DNA from: Deltaproteobacteria bacterium
GTDB taxonomy: Bacteria; Myxococcota_A; UBA9160; SZUA-336
Length of the DNA stretch: 10,462 nt
Assembly: GCA_030673955.1 (NCBI GenBank)
Contig: DAOVBF010000014.1
Location: 1 to 10,462, forward strand
Direction: 5' to 3'
Made by a program: the position numbers and the translations under genes. Positions 1-5,906 of the stretch are shown here, piece after piece; positions within the stretch are counted from its first letter, which is position 1; every line of letters begins with the position of its first letter. A model generated the notes under the pieces. The model was not told the origin of the DNA, ran no database searches, and saw only the letters and a list, made by a program, of their open reading frames with translations.

Positions 1-747
1 CTGGTCATCCAGCCCGATGCCCCGCCGGGCGTGTGCAGCCGCGCTCTCCAGCAGCAGGTGGAAGACCTCGGCTGAGTGCCCCACGTCGTGCAGGAAGAGC
101 GCGGGCACCGGGTCCGAAACGCGCCCACGGTCCAGGAAGCAGACCCGGGCGCGACCCAAATGGATCACGTCGTGGTCCAGGGGCTCGGGCTGGCTCGGCT
201 CGATCCCCTCGCCGTGCTCGAAACGTGCCCGGAGCTTGCGCAGGGCGTAGTGCTCGATGCGCTGGGCCAAACAGCGCGGCAGAGGCAATCGAACAGCCGA
301 CGCGAGATCCACCAAGGCGGGGGCGCCGGTTGCACGCGTCGAGAGAATGTTGGAAGGGCTACGCAGGTCGAAGTGCGTGACGCCCCGCAGCGCGAGGCCG
401 TCCAGGATGCCCTCGAGCGAGTCGAAGAACGAGCGTGGGAGCGCGGCACGATGGGACTTGCGCCGTAGCGGGATTCCGTCGATGTACTCCATCGCGAGGG
501 CCAGGCGATCGACACGACCCTGCGGAGCCGGAACTCCCGGGAGGCCCGTCAGCCGCTCGAGGATCGCCAGCTCGTGACGCACCAGTAACGGGGCAACGAG
601 CCAGCGTACGAACCAGGAGCAGGAGGCGTAGTCCTTGACGATCCGGGGCGGGCCGTGGGCGCTCGGCACGAGCAGCACATCCGCGTTCGCAAAGCCGCCT
701 CGGTTGAGCAGCCGGACGCCCGGCCGCTGCAGATCGGCTCGCTTCAG
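1..747 (-). CDS. Kinase-fold protein (LPS/RIO-type), 3' end off the window
   Basis: The frame is open from 843 to base 1 and continues past the left edge, so the C-terminus is missing; 249 codons are visible. Kinase hallmarks, counted from a CTG start at 747: a Gly-rich stretch RGGFANADV (16-24), a candidate beta-3 lysine in RIVKDY (K38), a candidate helix-C glutamate (E59), the catalytic loop HFDLRSPSN (H125, D127, N133) and a DFG-like LVDLAS (D147). The HxD...N loop with a short N-lobe is typical of Kdo/WaaP-type lipopolysaccharide kinases and RIO-like kinases, not of eukaryotic-type Ser/Thr kinases. The substrate cannot be read from the sequence. No ATG, GTG or TTG lies in frame upstream of the Gly-rich stretch; the first GTG (678) would cut into the N-lobe. 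A CTG at 747 has GGAG six bases upstream and overlaps the stop of the preceding methyltransferase as CTGA, implying translational coupling. The family call is fairly sure, the start moderately so. Confidence 0.75.
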   Translation of the reverse strand, partial: MKRADLQRPGVRLLNRGGFANADVLLVPSAHGPPRIVKDYASCSWFVRWLVAPLLVRHELAILERLTGLPGVPAPQGRVDRLALAMEYIDGIPLRRKSHRAALPRSFFDSLEGILDGLALRGVTHFDLRSPSNILSTRATGAPALVDLASAVRLPLPRCLAQRIEHYALRKLRARFEHGEGIEPSQPEPLDHDVIHLGRARVCFLDRGRVSDPVPALFLHDVGHSAEVFHLLLESAAAHARRGIGLDDQ

Positions 748-1313
748 CTCAGGCTCCAGCGCAACACCATTGCGAACACACCCAAGGCCACAGCGAGCGC
801 CGTACCCATCTCGTGGTTCCCCGAAAAGCGCCCGGGCTGCCAGTCACCGGAGTCTGACCGATCGGCAGCCAAGGGCCTGTACGCATGCAGGCGCGGGACG
901 AGACTCGGCACGGCAACGGCGTAGCGCCGGAATGTGTCGCCGTAGAGCGCCTCGAGGCGTGCGCTCTCGATGCGGTTCTTGTACGGCATGTAGTACCCGA
1001 AGTAGAGCAGGATGAAGACCCCGAAGAAAATCAGCGTGATGACACTTTGCCCCATGTAGGCGAAGCCACAGACAATCAAGAGGGTTCCCAGGTAGAGCGG
1101 GTGACGCAGGTACGCGTACGGCCCCGTGACAGCGAGAGCGTCGTTCTTGAGCAGGTGGCCGGTGGCCCAGACTCGCAGGCCCTCGCCAAGCACAACCAAC
1201 GCGGCCCCGATGCCGAGCCCCGGGGGGCTGGGCTCCGCGAAACCGAGGATTGCAACAGCCAGCGCGTAAACGACGAGGAGCCGCGGGCGCAGCCGCTTCT
1301 TCACGAAGCTCAT
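744..1313 (-). CDS. Isoprenylcysteine carboxyl methyltransferase-family membrane protein
   Basis: A 189-aa integral membrane protein with the ICMT/PEMT-type signature: TGPYAYLRHPLYLG about one third in, and a C-terminal block RIESARLEALYGDTFRRY. In characterised homologues these segments form the S-adenosylmethionine and substrate site. Hydrophobic segments lie near the N-terminus (LLVVYALAVAILGF), mid-protein (GTLLIVCGFAY and VITLIFFGVFILLYFGYY) and at the very end (ALAVALGVFAMVL). The family methylates prenyl-cysteine carboxyls in eukaryotes; bacterial members mostly lack a known substrate, so lipid, phospholipid or small-molecule methylation are all open. The ATG at 1313 gives the compact N-terminus usual for the family; a GTG at 1340 would add nine residues, and neither has a clear ribosome site. 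It sits 43 bases after the stop of the small acidic gene and its stop overlaps the start of the kinase, so these genes are probably cotranscribed. Confidence 0.82.
   Translation of the reverse strand: MSFVKKRLRPRLLVVYALAVAILGFAEPSPPGLGIGAALVVLGEGLRVWATGHLLKNDALAVTGPYAYLRHPLYLGTLLIVCGFAYMGQSVITLIFFGVFILLYFGYYMPYKNRIESARLEALYGDTFRRYAVAVPSLVPRLHAYRPLAADRSDSGDWQPGRFSGNHEMGTALAVALGVFAMVLRWSLS
745..757 (-). promoter_or_regulatory. Shine-Dalgarno and CTG start coupling the kinase to the upstream gene
   Basis: On the minus strand GGAG (757-754), six bases, then CTG (747-745), whose last two bases are the first two of the TGA stop (746-744) of the methyltransferase gene. This copies the common ATGA coupling arrangement but with CTG. 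It is proposed because the frame has no standard start between its upstream stop (846-844) and the N-lobe of the kinase. Confidence 0.45.
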
Positions 1314-1356
1314 GCGCCAAGAGGTAGCCCGGGGGGCCACTCAGGGCAAACGCAGG

Positions 1357-1572
1357 CTACTGCGAATAGCGGGTTCGAACGAACTCGCGCAGACGCCCCT
1401 TGAGCTCTTCACGGAACTCGGGACGGATGGGAACGGGGAGCTCGTCCGCTTCGAGGAACTCGACGAAGTCGTACCAATCGAGCGCCTCGACCTCACACTC
1501 GACCTCGTCCCAGAACGTGGCGCGGAGCCAGCTGGTCGCCGCATGCAGCGTCTTTGCCCGCTCGTCGCTCAT
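1357..1572 (-). CDS. Small acidic hypothetical protein
   Basis: A 71-aa protein starting MSDERAKTLH, not recognised. The middle is strongly acidic and rich in aromatic residues (WDEVECEVEALDWYDFVEFL), while the C-terminal third is basic and probably helical (REELKGRLREFVRTRY). There is no signal peptide or membrane segment, so it should be cytosolic. Support for a real gene: Asp/Glu-rich composition unlike the Arg/Ser-rich shadow frames here, a normal ATG start, an opposite-strand frame that looks non-coding, and a good fit between the flanking co-directional genes. The ribosome site is weak. It lies between an ECF sigma factor gene and a membrane methyltransferase gene, but has neither the transmembrane segment nor the zinc motif expected of a common anti-sigma factor. 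Function unknown. Confidence 0.6.
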   Translation of the reverse strand: MSDERAKTLHAATSWLRATFWDEVECEVEALDWYDFVEFLEADELPVPIRPEFREELKGRLREFVRTRYSQ

Positions 1573-1756
1573 CTCTTCGTCTCGCCACCCACTCCAGGCT
1601 ACGGATGCGGCTTAAGTCGTCCTTGGACTACGAGAACGGACCGCTCAGCATCCCCGCCTCACCAACTCATCGTCCCTTAAGTAGGCAAGGCTGAGTGAAA
1701 GGTGTCGGAACCTCCTCACGGGGGGCGAACAGAGAGTGTAACCGCGCGCCTCGGCG

Positions 1757-2317
1757 CTAGAAACTAACCTCGGGGCCGGCGTCCGGAAGCTTGGCGGCCA
1801 GGGTGCGTCGAGCCCGGTAGAGACTGGACTTCACGGCATCTTCGCTGCGGTTCGTGATCTGGGCGATCTGGCGAATCGCGAGCCGCCTGCCGTGACGGAG
1901 CTCGAGGATGCGGCGCTGGTCGCGCGGCAGCTCGTCGATGGCCTGCTGCACGCAACTCAGGGTCTCGCGCGCCGCCACGCGGGGTTCTGGCCCCAGTGCG
2001 TACGGGGCCGCCTCCGGAGGGATGTCCTCGAGGGAGAGCAGACGGATGGCACCTCGGCGCCGCAGGCGGTTGTTGAGGATGTTTCGCGTGATACCGTAGA
2101 TCCAAACCACGAGGGCCGATTTTCCTTCGAAGCGATCGAGGCAGCTGAAGACCGCGGCGAATACCTCCTGGGTCACGTCTTCGGCCTCGCTGGGATCGCC
2201 GAGTTTTCGCAGCGAGAAGTTGTGGATCCGGCGTACGTAGGTCCGGTAGAGGTCCTCGAACGCAGAGCTGTCGCCGCTCCTTATGGCGTCCACCAGCTGT
2301 TGATCTGAATCCGTCAA
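1757..2317 (-). CDS. ECF-type RNA polymerase sigma factor
   Basis: An extracytoplasmic-function sigma factor, which directs RNA polymerase to a specific promoter set. Region 2 begins with QQLVDAIRSGDSSAFEDLYR and continues through DPSEAEDVTQEVFAAVF (the -10 recognition/core-binding helices) to YGITRNILNNRLRRR. A variable linker with a Pro/Ala-rich stretch follows, then region 4, AIDELPRDQRRILELRHGR and IAQITNRSEDAVKSSLYRAR, the helix-turn-helix for the -35 element. The TTG at 2317 gives 186 aa, the normal ECF length. The same frame stays open to a GTG at 2425 (preceded by AAGGGGA ten bases upstream) and an ATG at 2479; those 36 to 54 extra residues do not look like sigma region 1 or 2. No anti-sigma gene is adjacent, and the region-4 end has no fused regulatory domain (protein ends DAGPEVSF). 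Family assignment is firm; start and regulon are not. Confidence 0.9.
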   Translation of the reverse strand: MTDSDQQLVDAIRSGDSSAFEDLYRTYVRRIHNFSLRKLGDPSEAEDVTQEVFAAVFSCLDRFEGKSALVVWIYGITRNILNNRLRRRGAIRLLSLEDIPPEAAPYALGPEPRVAARETLSCVQQAIDELPRDQRRILELRHGRRLAIRQIAQITNRSEDAVKSSLYRARRTLAAKLPDAGPEVSF

Positions 2318-2478
2318 GCCGCCCCCGCTGCTTCCAAGAACTCGCTGGGGCTTTTTGCAGCAATCGTCGTGCCAAGACGCCGAATCACCGAGAATCCGCG
2401 ACTTGGGGCCCGTGGCGGGCCGCACACAGCCGGATTCCCCTTGAAAAACGAGTGGAAAGGCCCGAGCAGCGGTGAACA

Positions 2479-2496
2479 TTTCCCCAAAATGGGAAA
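2479..2496. repeat. AT-rich dyad between the PilZ and sigma factor genes
   Basis: TTTCCC (2479-2484) and GGGAAA (2491-2496) form a perfect 6-bp inverted repeat around CAAAAT, in a pocket clearly richer in A/T than its surroundings. It lies upstream of the ECF sigma gene, about 30 bases past the PilZ stop. It could be an operator or part of the sigma gene promoter. There is no U-tract in the minus direction, so a classical terminator is not supported. Confidence 0.3.
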
Positions 2497-2525
2497 AACG
2501 GATTCTTTCGCTGGTTTCTGGCGGG

Positions 2526-2843
2526 TTAGCGGGCGCCTGTGACGAACTCCTTCAGATCGCCCCGGGTGCGCTCGTCGACGTCCTCGAATGCGACGGCGAA
2601 TCCCCTCGGCTCGGCGCGGCCCGCGTGGCGAACCACGACCCCCTGCATCCTCAGGAAGAGGCCGTTGGGCGGCAGGCTCAAGACCACGTTGACCTGCTGG
2701 CCCACCTCAGGCGGCTCCTCGCTGGCCAGGAAGACCCCGGAAACGCTCAGGTTGAGGGCCGGGAAGAAGACCTGTCGCCCAGGCTCCTCGTAGGCCACCT
2801 CCAGCCGAACGGGGGCCCGCTTTTCGTGACGCCGCAACTGCAT
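2526..2843 (-). CDS. Single-domain PilZ (c-di-GMP-binding) protein
   Basis: A 105-aa protein that is essentially one PilZ domain. Both ligand-binding elements are present: R5-HEK-R9 near the N-terminus (RxxxR) and NLSVSG at 31-36 ([D/N]xSxxG). In characterised PilZ proteins these residues wrap the cyclic di-GMP dimer, so binding competence is likely. Beta-strand-like segments follow (QVNVVLSL, LRMQGVVVRHA, GFAVAFEDV) and a short C-terminal helix. With no fused output domain it probably acts through a partner protein, as stand-alone PilZ proteins in motility, exopolysaccharide and type IV pilus control do. Its ATG is six bases after the stop of the exported-protein gene, so the two are probably cotranslated. 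The ribosome site is weak, consistent with coupling. Confidence 0.88.
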   Translation of the reverse strand: MQLRRHEKRAPVRLEVAYEEPGRQVFFPALNLSVSGVFLASEEPPEVGQQVNVVLSLPPNGLFLRMQGVVVRHAGRAEPRGFAVAFEDVDERTRGDLKEFVTGAR

Positions 2844-2849
2844 GGCGGG

Positions 2850-3308
2850 CTAGAGCTTATCCGGAGTGAGGGACCAAATGCCACCAGTGCGCCGCCAGAC
2901 GTCGGTGCGGCTGAGCTCGATCGACCAGAACCGCAGCGCCCGCTCGTGCTTCCCCACCAGCGTGATATCGACAAAGGCCAGATCCTCTCCCTCGAAGCGG
3001 AACTCCCGTACCAGCACCTGGTCCGCGCGGGCGTTCCGGAAGCGCGCGCTCCGGACCTGCGAGGCCAGCAATGCGTAGTAGTCAGCGAACTCGAGAGCCC
3101 CCTGGAAGTAGGAGCGGAGCTCGGCGTCCTCGAACGTCGTCAGCGCATCCAGGCGCATCTTCTCGAGCCGGGCGTAGAAGGCTCCGACCCTATCGGCGAA
3201 GGCAAGCACGGCGGGGTCGTGAACGGGCTCCAAACGCCCGGCCTCCCCGCCCGCCCACACGCACGTGCAGACCAGCAGGAGGAGAACCGCTCCCCAGAGC
3301 CGCTTCAT
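2850..3308 (-). CDS. Small exported protein, possibly NTF2-like
   Basis: A 152-aa protein starting MKRLWGAVLLLLVCTCVWAG: basic start, hydrophobic core and a small-residue cleavage region near WAGGEA, i.e. a Sec signal peptide. The cysteines do not form a good lipobox (valine or threonine at -1), so a soluble periplasmic product is more likely than a lipoprotein. The mature part (FYARLEKMRLDAL, FADYYALLASQVR, then strands LVREFRFEG and FVDITLVGKH, ending DVWRRTGGIWSLTPDKL) has the helix-then-sheet order and Trp-rich end of NTF2/SnoaL-like domains; this is inference from pattern only. The frame extends upstream to 3767 but that part is antisense-like shadow of recO with Arg/Ser/Gly-rich junk; the signal peptide fixes the start at 3308. 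A GAGGT lies about 12 bases upstream of the ATG. It probably forms an operon with the PilZ gene. Confidence 0.75.
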   Translation of the reverse strand: MKRLWGAVLLLLVCTCVWAGGEAGRLEPVHDPAVLAFADRVGAFYARLEKMRLDALTTFEDAELRSYFQGALEFADYYALLASQVRSARFRNARADQVLVREFRFEGEDLAFVDITLVGKHERALRFWSIELSRTDVWRRTGGIWSLTPDKL

Positions 3309-3432
3309 CCGGCCGGTCCGACCTCGAGGCCTGACCGGATCCTTCGCCCCGCCCGAGTTCCGATCCGCATGAACTCCCCCACGCCCTCCGCGCCGAGAGT
3401 AACAAAGGCCAGGGCCAAGCCTCCTCCAACCC

Positions 3433-4278
3433 CTAGACGCGCCGATCGGTCTGCGGCTCTCCTCCCACGCCCCCGGTCCGGGGGGGCGCAGCATCCTCGC
3501 GGGTTGGATCCGCGTCAACCGGCTCAAAACCAAGAGTATTCCGCAAGAACGCCGTGGATTTGAGCTCAACCCCGATGTGAAAGCGGAAAAAGCGCTCGAA
3601 CAGGAGCTCCGCGCGGCGCACCTCCGGCACTGAAAGCGCGAGGCGCCCCCGCTCGCGCAAGGGCGTGCGGATGCCCTCCTCGACCGCTCGGAGGAGCCCC
3701 GCGGGGACCCGGGCCTCCTCCGCCCCGCAGCAGACGCGGCAAACGGCCCCGCCGTGGCGCGGCGCAAAGCCGACCTGCCCCCCGCTGCGTCCGATCACAC
3801 TCCCGCAAACGCCGCAATGCAGCAGCTGGGGGCGATAGCCGAGGTGCGCGAGCGTCTTGGTCAGGACCAGCAGCGCCAGGAGTCGGTCAGGGACTTCGGC
3901 CGCAAGTACGTCCAGGACCCCTATCGCGAACTGAAAGAGCTCCGGATTGGTCTCGTGCTCCCCCGTGAGGCGGTCCAGGACCTCAACGAGCTGACACGCA
4001 ATCGCGTAACGTCCCAGGTCGTTCACCAGCCCCTCGAAGGGTCTTTCGAGCCGGGCGCCCTCCAGGCGCAGCAGGGACGCCCGCGGCGGCTCGACGATGT
4101 GAGTGTCGAGGATGGTGAAGGTCTCGAGCGTGCCCGGAAAGCGTCGACGGGAGCGCCGCGCCCCCTTGGCCAGGGCCGAGACCCGGCCCAGGGCCTCCGT
4201 GTAGAGGTGCACCAAGCGGTCGGATTCCCCGTAATCGAAGGTCCGGAGGACGAGCGCACGCGTCCGAAACTCTGGCAT
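3433..4278 (-). CDS. recO: DNA repair protein RecO
   Basis: A 281-aa RecO, which works with RecR (and RecF) to load RecA on SSB-coated single-stranded DNA and anneals strands in RecFOR recombinational repair. The N-terminal OB-fold begins with the family pattern RTRALVLRTFDYGESDRLVH and GRVSALAKGARRSRRRF. The central helical part (LVEVLDRLTGEHETNPELF) follows, and then a zinc-ribbon of the CxxC type, CGVCGS ... CRVCCG. The end is FFRFHIGVELKSTAFLRNTL plus a roughly 30-residue low-complexity tail (EDAAPPRTGGVGGEP) longer than in E. coli RecO. The ATG at 4278 matches the usual family start; a TTG at 4314 would add 12 residues. The strong GGAGGGG (4299-4293) is 14 bases upstream of the ATG, an unusually long spacing, so the start is not certain. 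Flanked by mgtE upstream after a hairpin-rich gap and the exported-protein gene 124 bases downstream. Confidence 0.92.
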   Translation of the reverse strand: MPEFRTRALVLRTFDYGESDRLVHLYTEALGRVSALAKGARRSRRRFPGTLETFTILDTHIVEPPRASLLRLEGARLERPFEGLVNDLGRYAIACQLVEVLDRLTGEHETNPELFQFAIGVLDVLAAEVPDRLLALLVLTKTLAHLGYRPQLLHCGVCGSVIGRSGGQVGFAPRHGGAVCRVCCGAEEARVPAGLLRAVEEGIRTPLRERGRLALSVPEVRRAELLFERFFRFHIGVELKSTAFLRNTLGFEPVDADPTREDAAPPRTGGVGGEPQTDRRV

Positions 4279-4338
4279 CTCGACGATCGTCGCCCCTCCA
4301 TGTGAACGTAGCAACTCGCCCGGAACCGGTCACTGCAA

Positions 4339-4356
4339 GCGCCGCGGAAGCGGCGC
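4339..4356. repeat. Perfect hairpin with GGAA loop in mgtE-recO gap
   Basis: GCGCCGC (4339-4345), loop GGAA (4346-4349), GCGGCGC (4350-4356): a perfect 7-bp G/C stem closed by a GNRA-type tetraloop in the plus-strand reading. It is followed by further short complementary motifs (GAGGCGAAGCC) in the same gap. It lies in non-coding sequence 61 bases upstream of the recO ATG. It could be a repeated extragenic palindrome or an RNA structure in the recO leader. Confidence 0.45.
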
Positions 4357-4383
4357 GCGCAGCGAGGCGAAGCCGAGCGTAGA

Positions 4384-4418
4384 GCGGGTGGCCCAAGCCG
4401 CCTTGGGCCGGGACCCGC
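4384..4418 (-). terminator. Extended hairpin just after mgtE, candidate terminator
   Basis: An inner perfect 8-bp stem GGCCCAAG (4390-4397) / CTTGGGCC (4402-4409) with loop CCGC, and an outer 6-bp stem GCGGGT (4384-4389) / ACCCGC (4413-4418) separated only by a 3-base bulge. It begins five bases past the mgtE stop. No T-run follows in the minus direction, so if it terminates it is not a classical intrinsic terminator; it may instead stabilise the mgtE 3' end. Confidence 0.45.
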
Positions 4419-4423
4419 AAGTC

Positions 4424-5767
4424 TCAGAGCAGAGCGTATGCGACGAGGCAGAAGCCGAGGATGCCTATCACATCGATGGAGGTCGTGACGAAGGGGCCCG
4501 AGGCCACAGCCGGGTCGAAGCCAGCGCGGGACAGGAGCACGGGCAGGAGCGCCCCCACCGCGGCAGCCAAGACCATCGAGATGAACATGCCGAGGCTCAC
4601 GACCAGCGGGAGGGTGGTCGGGCCGAAGCCCAGCAGTACCGCCCCGCTCCCCAGGACGAACGCGAAGGTGACCGCCAGGAGCACGCTCGTCCCGACCTCG
4701 TGCCCGATGATGCGGCCGACCGAGCTGATGTCCAGCCGTCCTGTCGCGATACCCCGCACCACCACCATCGAGCACTGGCTACCCACATTGCCGCCCATGC
4801 CCAGGATGATCGGGATGAAGAAGGCCATGTGTACCGTCGCGGTCAGCAGATCCTCGAAGCTGGAGAGCACGAGGATTCCCCCGAATCCCCCCACGAAGCT
4901 CGCCGCCAGCCAGGGAAAGCGAATCCACGCGCCGCGTAGCAGGCCCGGCGAGGTCACCTCCTCGACGGTGGTGCCCGCCAGCTTGAGAATGTCCTCGGTG
5001 GCCTCCTCCCGCATCACGTCGATGACGTCGTCCACGGTGATGACCCCGACGAGGCAACTCGAATGATCGACCACGGGCAGCGCCAGCAGGTCGTAGCGCG
5101 CGACCATAGACGCGACCTCCTCCTGGTCGGTGTCCGTGGTTACGCGAATCGGATCCAGCACCATGGAGTCGCGCAGCAGCGTGTAGGGCGGCTGTAGGAT
5201 CAGCTGTCGCAACGAAAGCACACCCACCAGGTAGTTGCGGTCGTCAACGACGTAGACGTAGAAGCTGGCCTCCGCCTCGCCCTGCTGCTGCAGCCGCTCG
5301 ATCGCCTCCTTGGCCGTGAGGTTCTCGGAGAGCGCGAAGTACTCCGGGGACATGATCGCGCCCGCGGTGTCCTCGGGATACCCGAGCAGGCTCTCGATAT
5401 CGGCCCCGCTTTCGCCGAGGGAGGCCAGGATCTCGTCGACGCGTTCGCGCGGCAGCTCGCGAAGAATATCCGCTGCATCATCGGCGGACATGTTCCGCAA
5501 GATCTGGCCTGCGGTCGCGGGCTCGAGCTCGATGACCAGGTCTGCCCGCGCGCTGAACTGGAGGAGGCAGAGAACTTCCGCCCGCTCCTCGTGGGAGCGG
5601 ATCAGGTCGAAGACCGCCTTGCGATCGGCTTCGGTGAGCCGATCAAGAACCTGAGCAATGTCGGCGGGATGGCTCTTTTCGAGCAGTCGCTGGGCATGGC
5701 CCCACGCGCCCCGGCGTACGAGCCGTAGGAGGCTGGCTTGCAGCAGACTGCCCCGGCGATCCCGCAT
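4424..5767 (-). CDS. mgtE: Magnesium transporter MgtE
   Basis: A 447-aa protein, the normal MgtE length, forming a homodimeric Mg2+-selective channel in the inner membrane. Domains in order: the N-terminal helical superhelix (HPADIAQVLDRL at 33-44 and the repeats around LELP/LPRERVDEIL) to about residue 135; a CBS pair at about 138-260 (PEDTAGAIMSPEY, FYVYVVDDRNYLVGVLSLR, then LALPVVDHSSCLVGVITVDD) that senses cytosolic Mg2+ and closes the pore; and five membrane segments from about 285, including FFIPIILGMGGNVGSQ and the pore segment DPAVASGPFVTTSIDVIG with the conserved acidic residue D432. The ATG at 5767 has GGAG six bases upstream. A TAGAAT (-10-like, 5809-5804) lies about 37 bases before the start but has no matching -35. 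No M-box riboswitch is seen. The gene is 139 bases from the RodZ-like gene, so it may be its own unit. Confidence 0.96.
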   Translation of the reverse strand: MRDRRGSLLQASLLRLVRRGAWGHAQRLLEKSHPADIAQVLDRLTEADRKAVFDLIRSHEERAEVLCLLQFSARADLVIELEPATAGQILRNMSADDAADILRELPRERVDEILASLGESGADIESLLGYPEDTAGAIMSPEYFALSENLTAKEAIERLQQQGEAEASFYVYVVDDRNYLVGVLSLRQLILQPPYTLLRDSMVLDPIRVTTDTDQEEVASMVARYDLLALPVVDHSSCLVGVITVDDVIDVMREEATEDILKLAGTTVEEVTSPGLLRGAWIRFPWLAASFVGGFGGILVLSSFEDLLTATVHMAFFIPIILGMGGNVGSQCSMVVVRGIATGRLDISSVGRIIGHEVGTSVLLAVTFAFVLGSGAVLLGFGPTTLPLVVSLGMFISMVLAAAVGALLPVLLSRAGFDPAVASGPFVTTSIDVIGILGFCLVAYALL

Positions 5768-5844
5768 GACGTCTCCGTTGTGGCCCAGGTTCCTTCACGG
5801 CGCATTCTAAGTTTGACCCACCTCGGCGCATGGCTCAACCGTAT

Positions 5845-5878
5845 CGGGTCTCTCGGGGACCCGGGTCTCTCGGGAACC
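5845..5878. repeat. Two tandem 17-bp repeats upstream of mgtE
   Basis: Two adjacent copies of a 17-base unit, CGGGTCTCTCGGGGACC (5845-5861) and CGGGTCTCTCGGGAACC (5862-5878), differing at one base, followed by the start of a third (CGGG). Each unit can fold weakly on itself (GGGTC/GACCC in the first). The pair sits between the RodZ-like stop and the mgtE start and could act as regulatory sites, a weak terminator or a simple slippage product. Confidence 0.5.
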
Positions 5879-5906
5879 CGGGCGCGGCGCCCTCAGGCCG
5901 CTCGCG

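Noticed and set aside
165..515. Minus-strand frame within the kinase gene
   Set aside because: Another frame on the same strand carries the HxD...N kinase loop and runs through the whole region; this one is Ser/Arg-rich shadow.
1371..1382. GGTTCGAAC, resembling a tRNA T-loop
   Set aside because: No acceptor or anticodon arm can be built around it, and it lies in the last codons of the small acidic gene.
1573..1756. Two CTTAAG sites (1611-1616 and 1676-1681) each flanked by CGTCC-like sequence, as a regulatory pair
   Set aside because: The hexamer is self-palindromic and short; two copies 60 bases apart are not enough evidence. Nothing else recognisable is in this gap.
1746..1757. GCGCC/GGCGC inversion at the sigma factor stop, as a terminator
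   Set aside because: The stem is 4-5 bp with a 2-4 base loop and no T-run follows; too weak to call.
2472..3563. Long plus-strand open frame of 363 codons
   Set aside because: It lies antisense to the PilZ and exported-protein genes and part of recO, all with clear family or signal-peptide signatures; its translation is low-complexity and typical of a high-GC shadow frame.
3309..3767. Upstream extension of the exported-protein frame to 305 residues
   Set aside because: The extra N-terminal part overlaps recO and is Arg/Ser/Gly-rich; a clean signal peptide begins at the ATG at 3308.
5768..5906. M-box (ykoK) magnesium riboswitch upstream of mgtE
   Set aside because: The gap is only 139 bases and is occupied by the tandem 17-bp repeats; no recognisable M-box core is seen.
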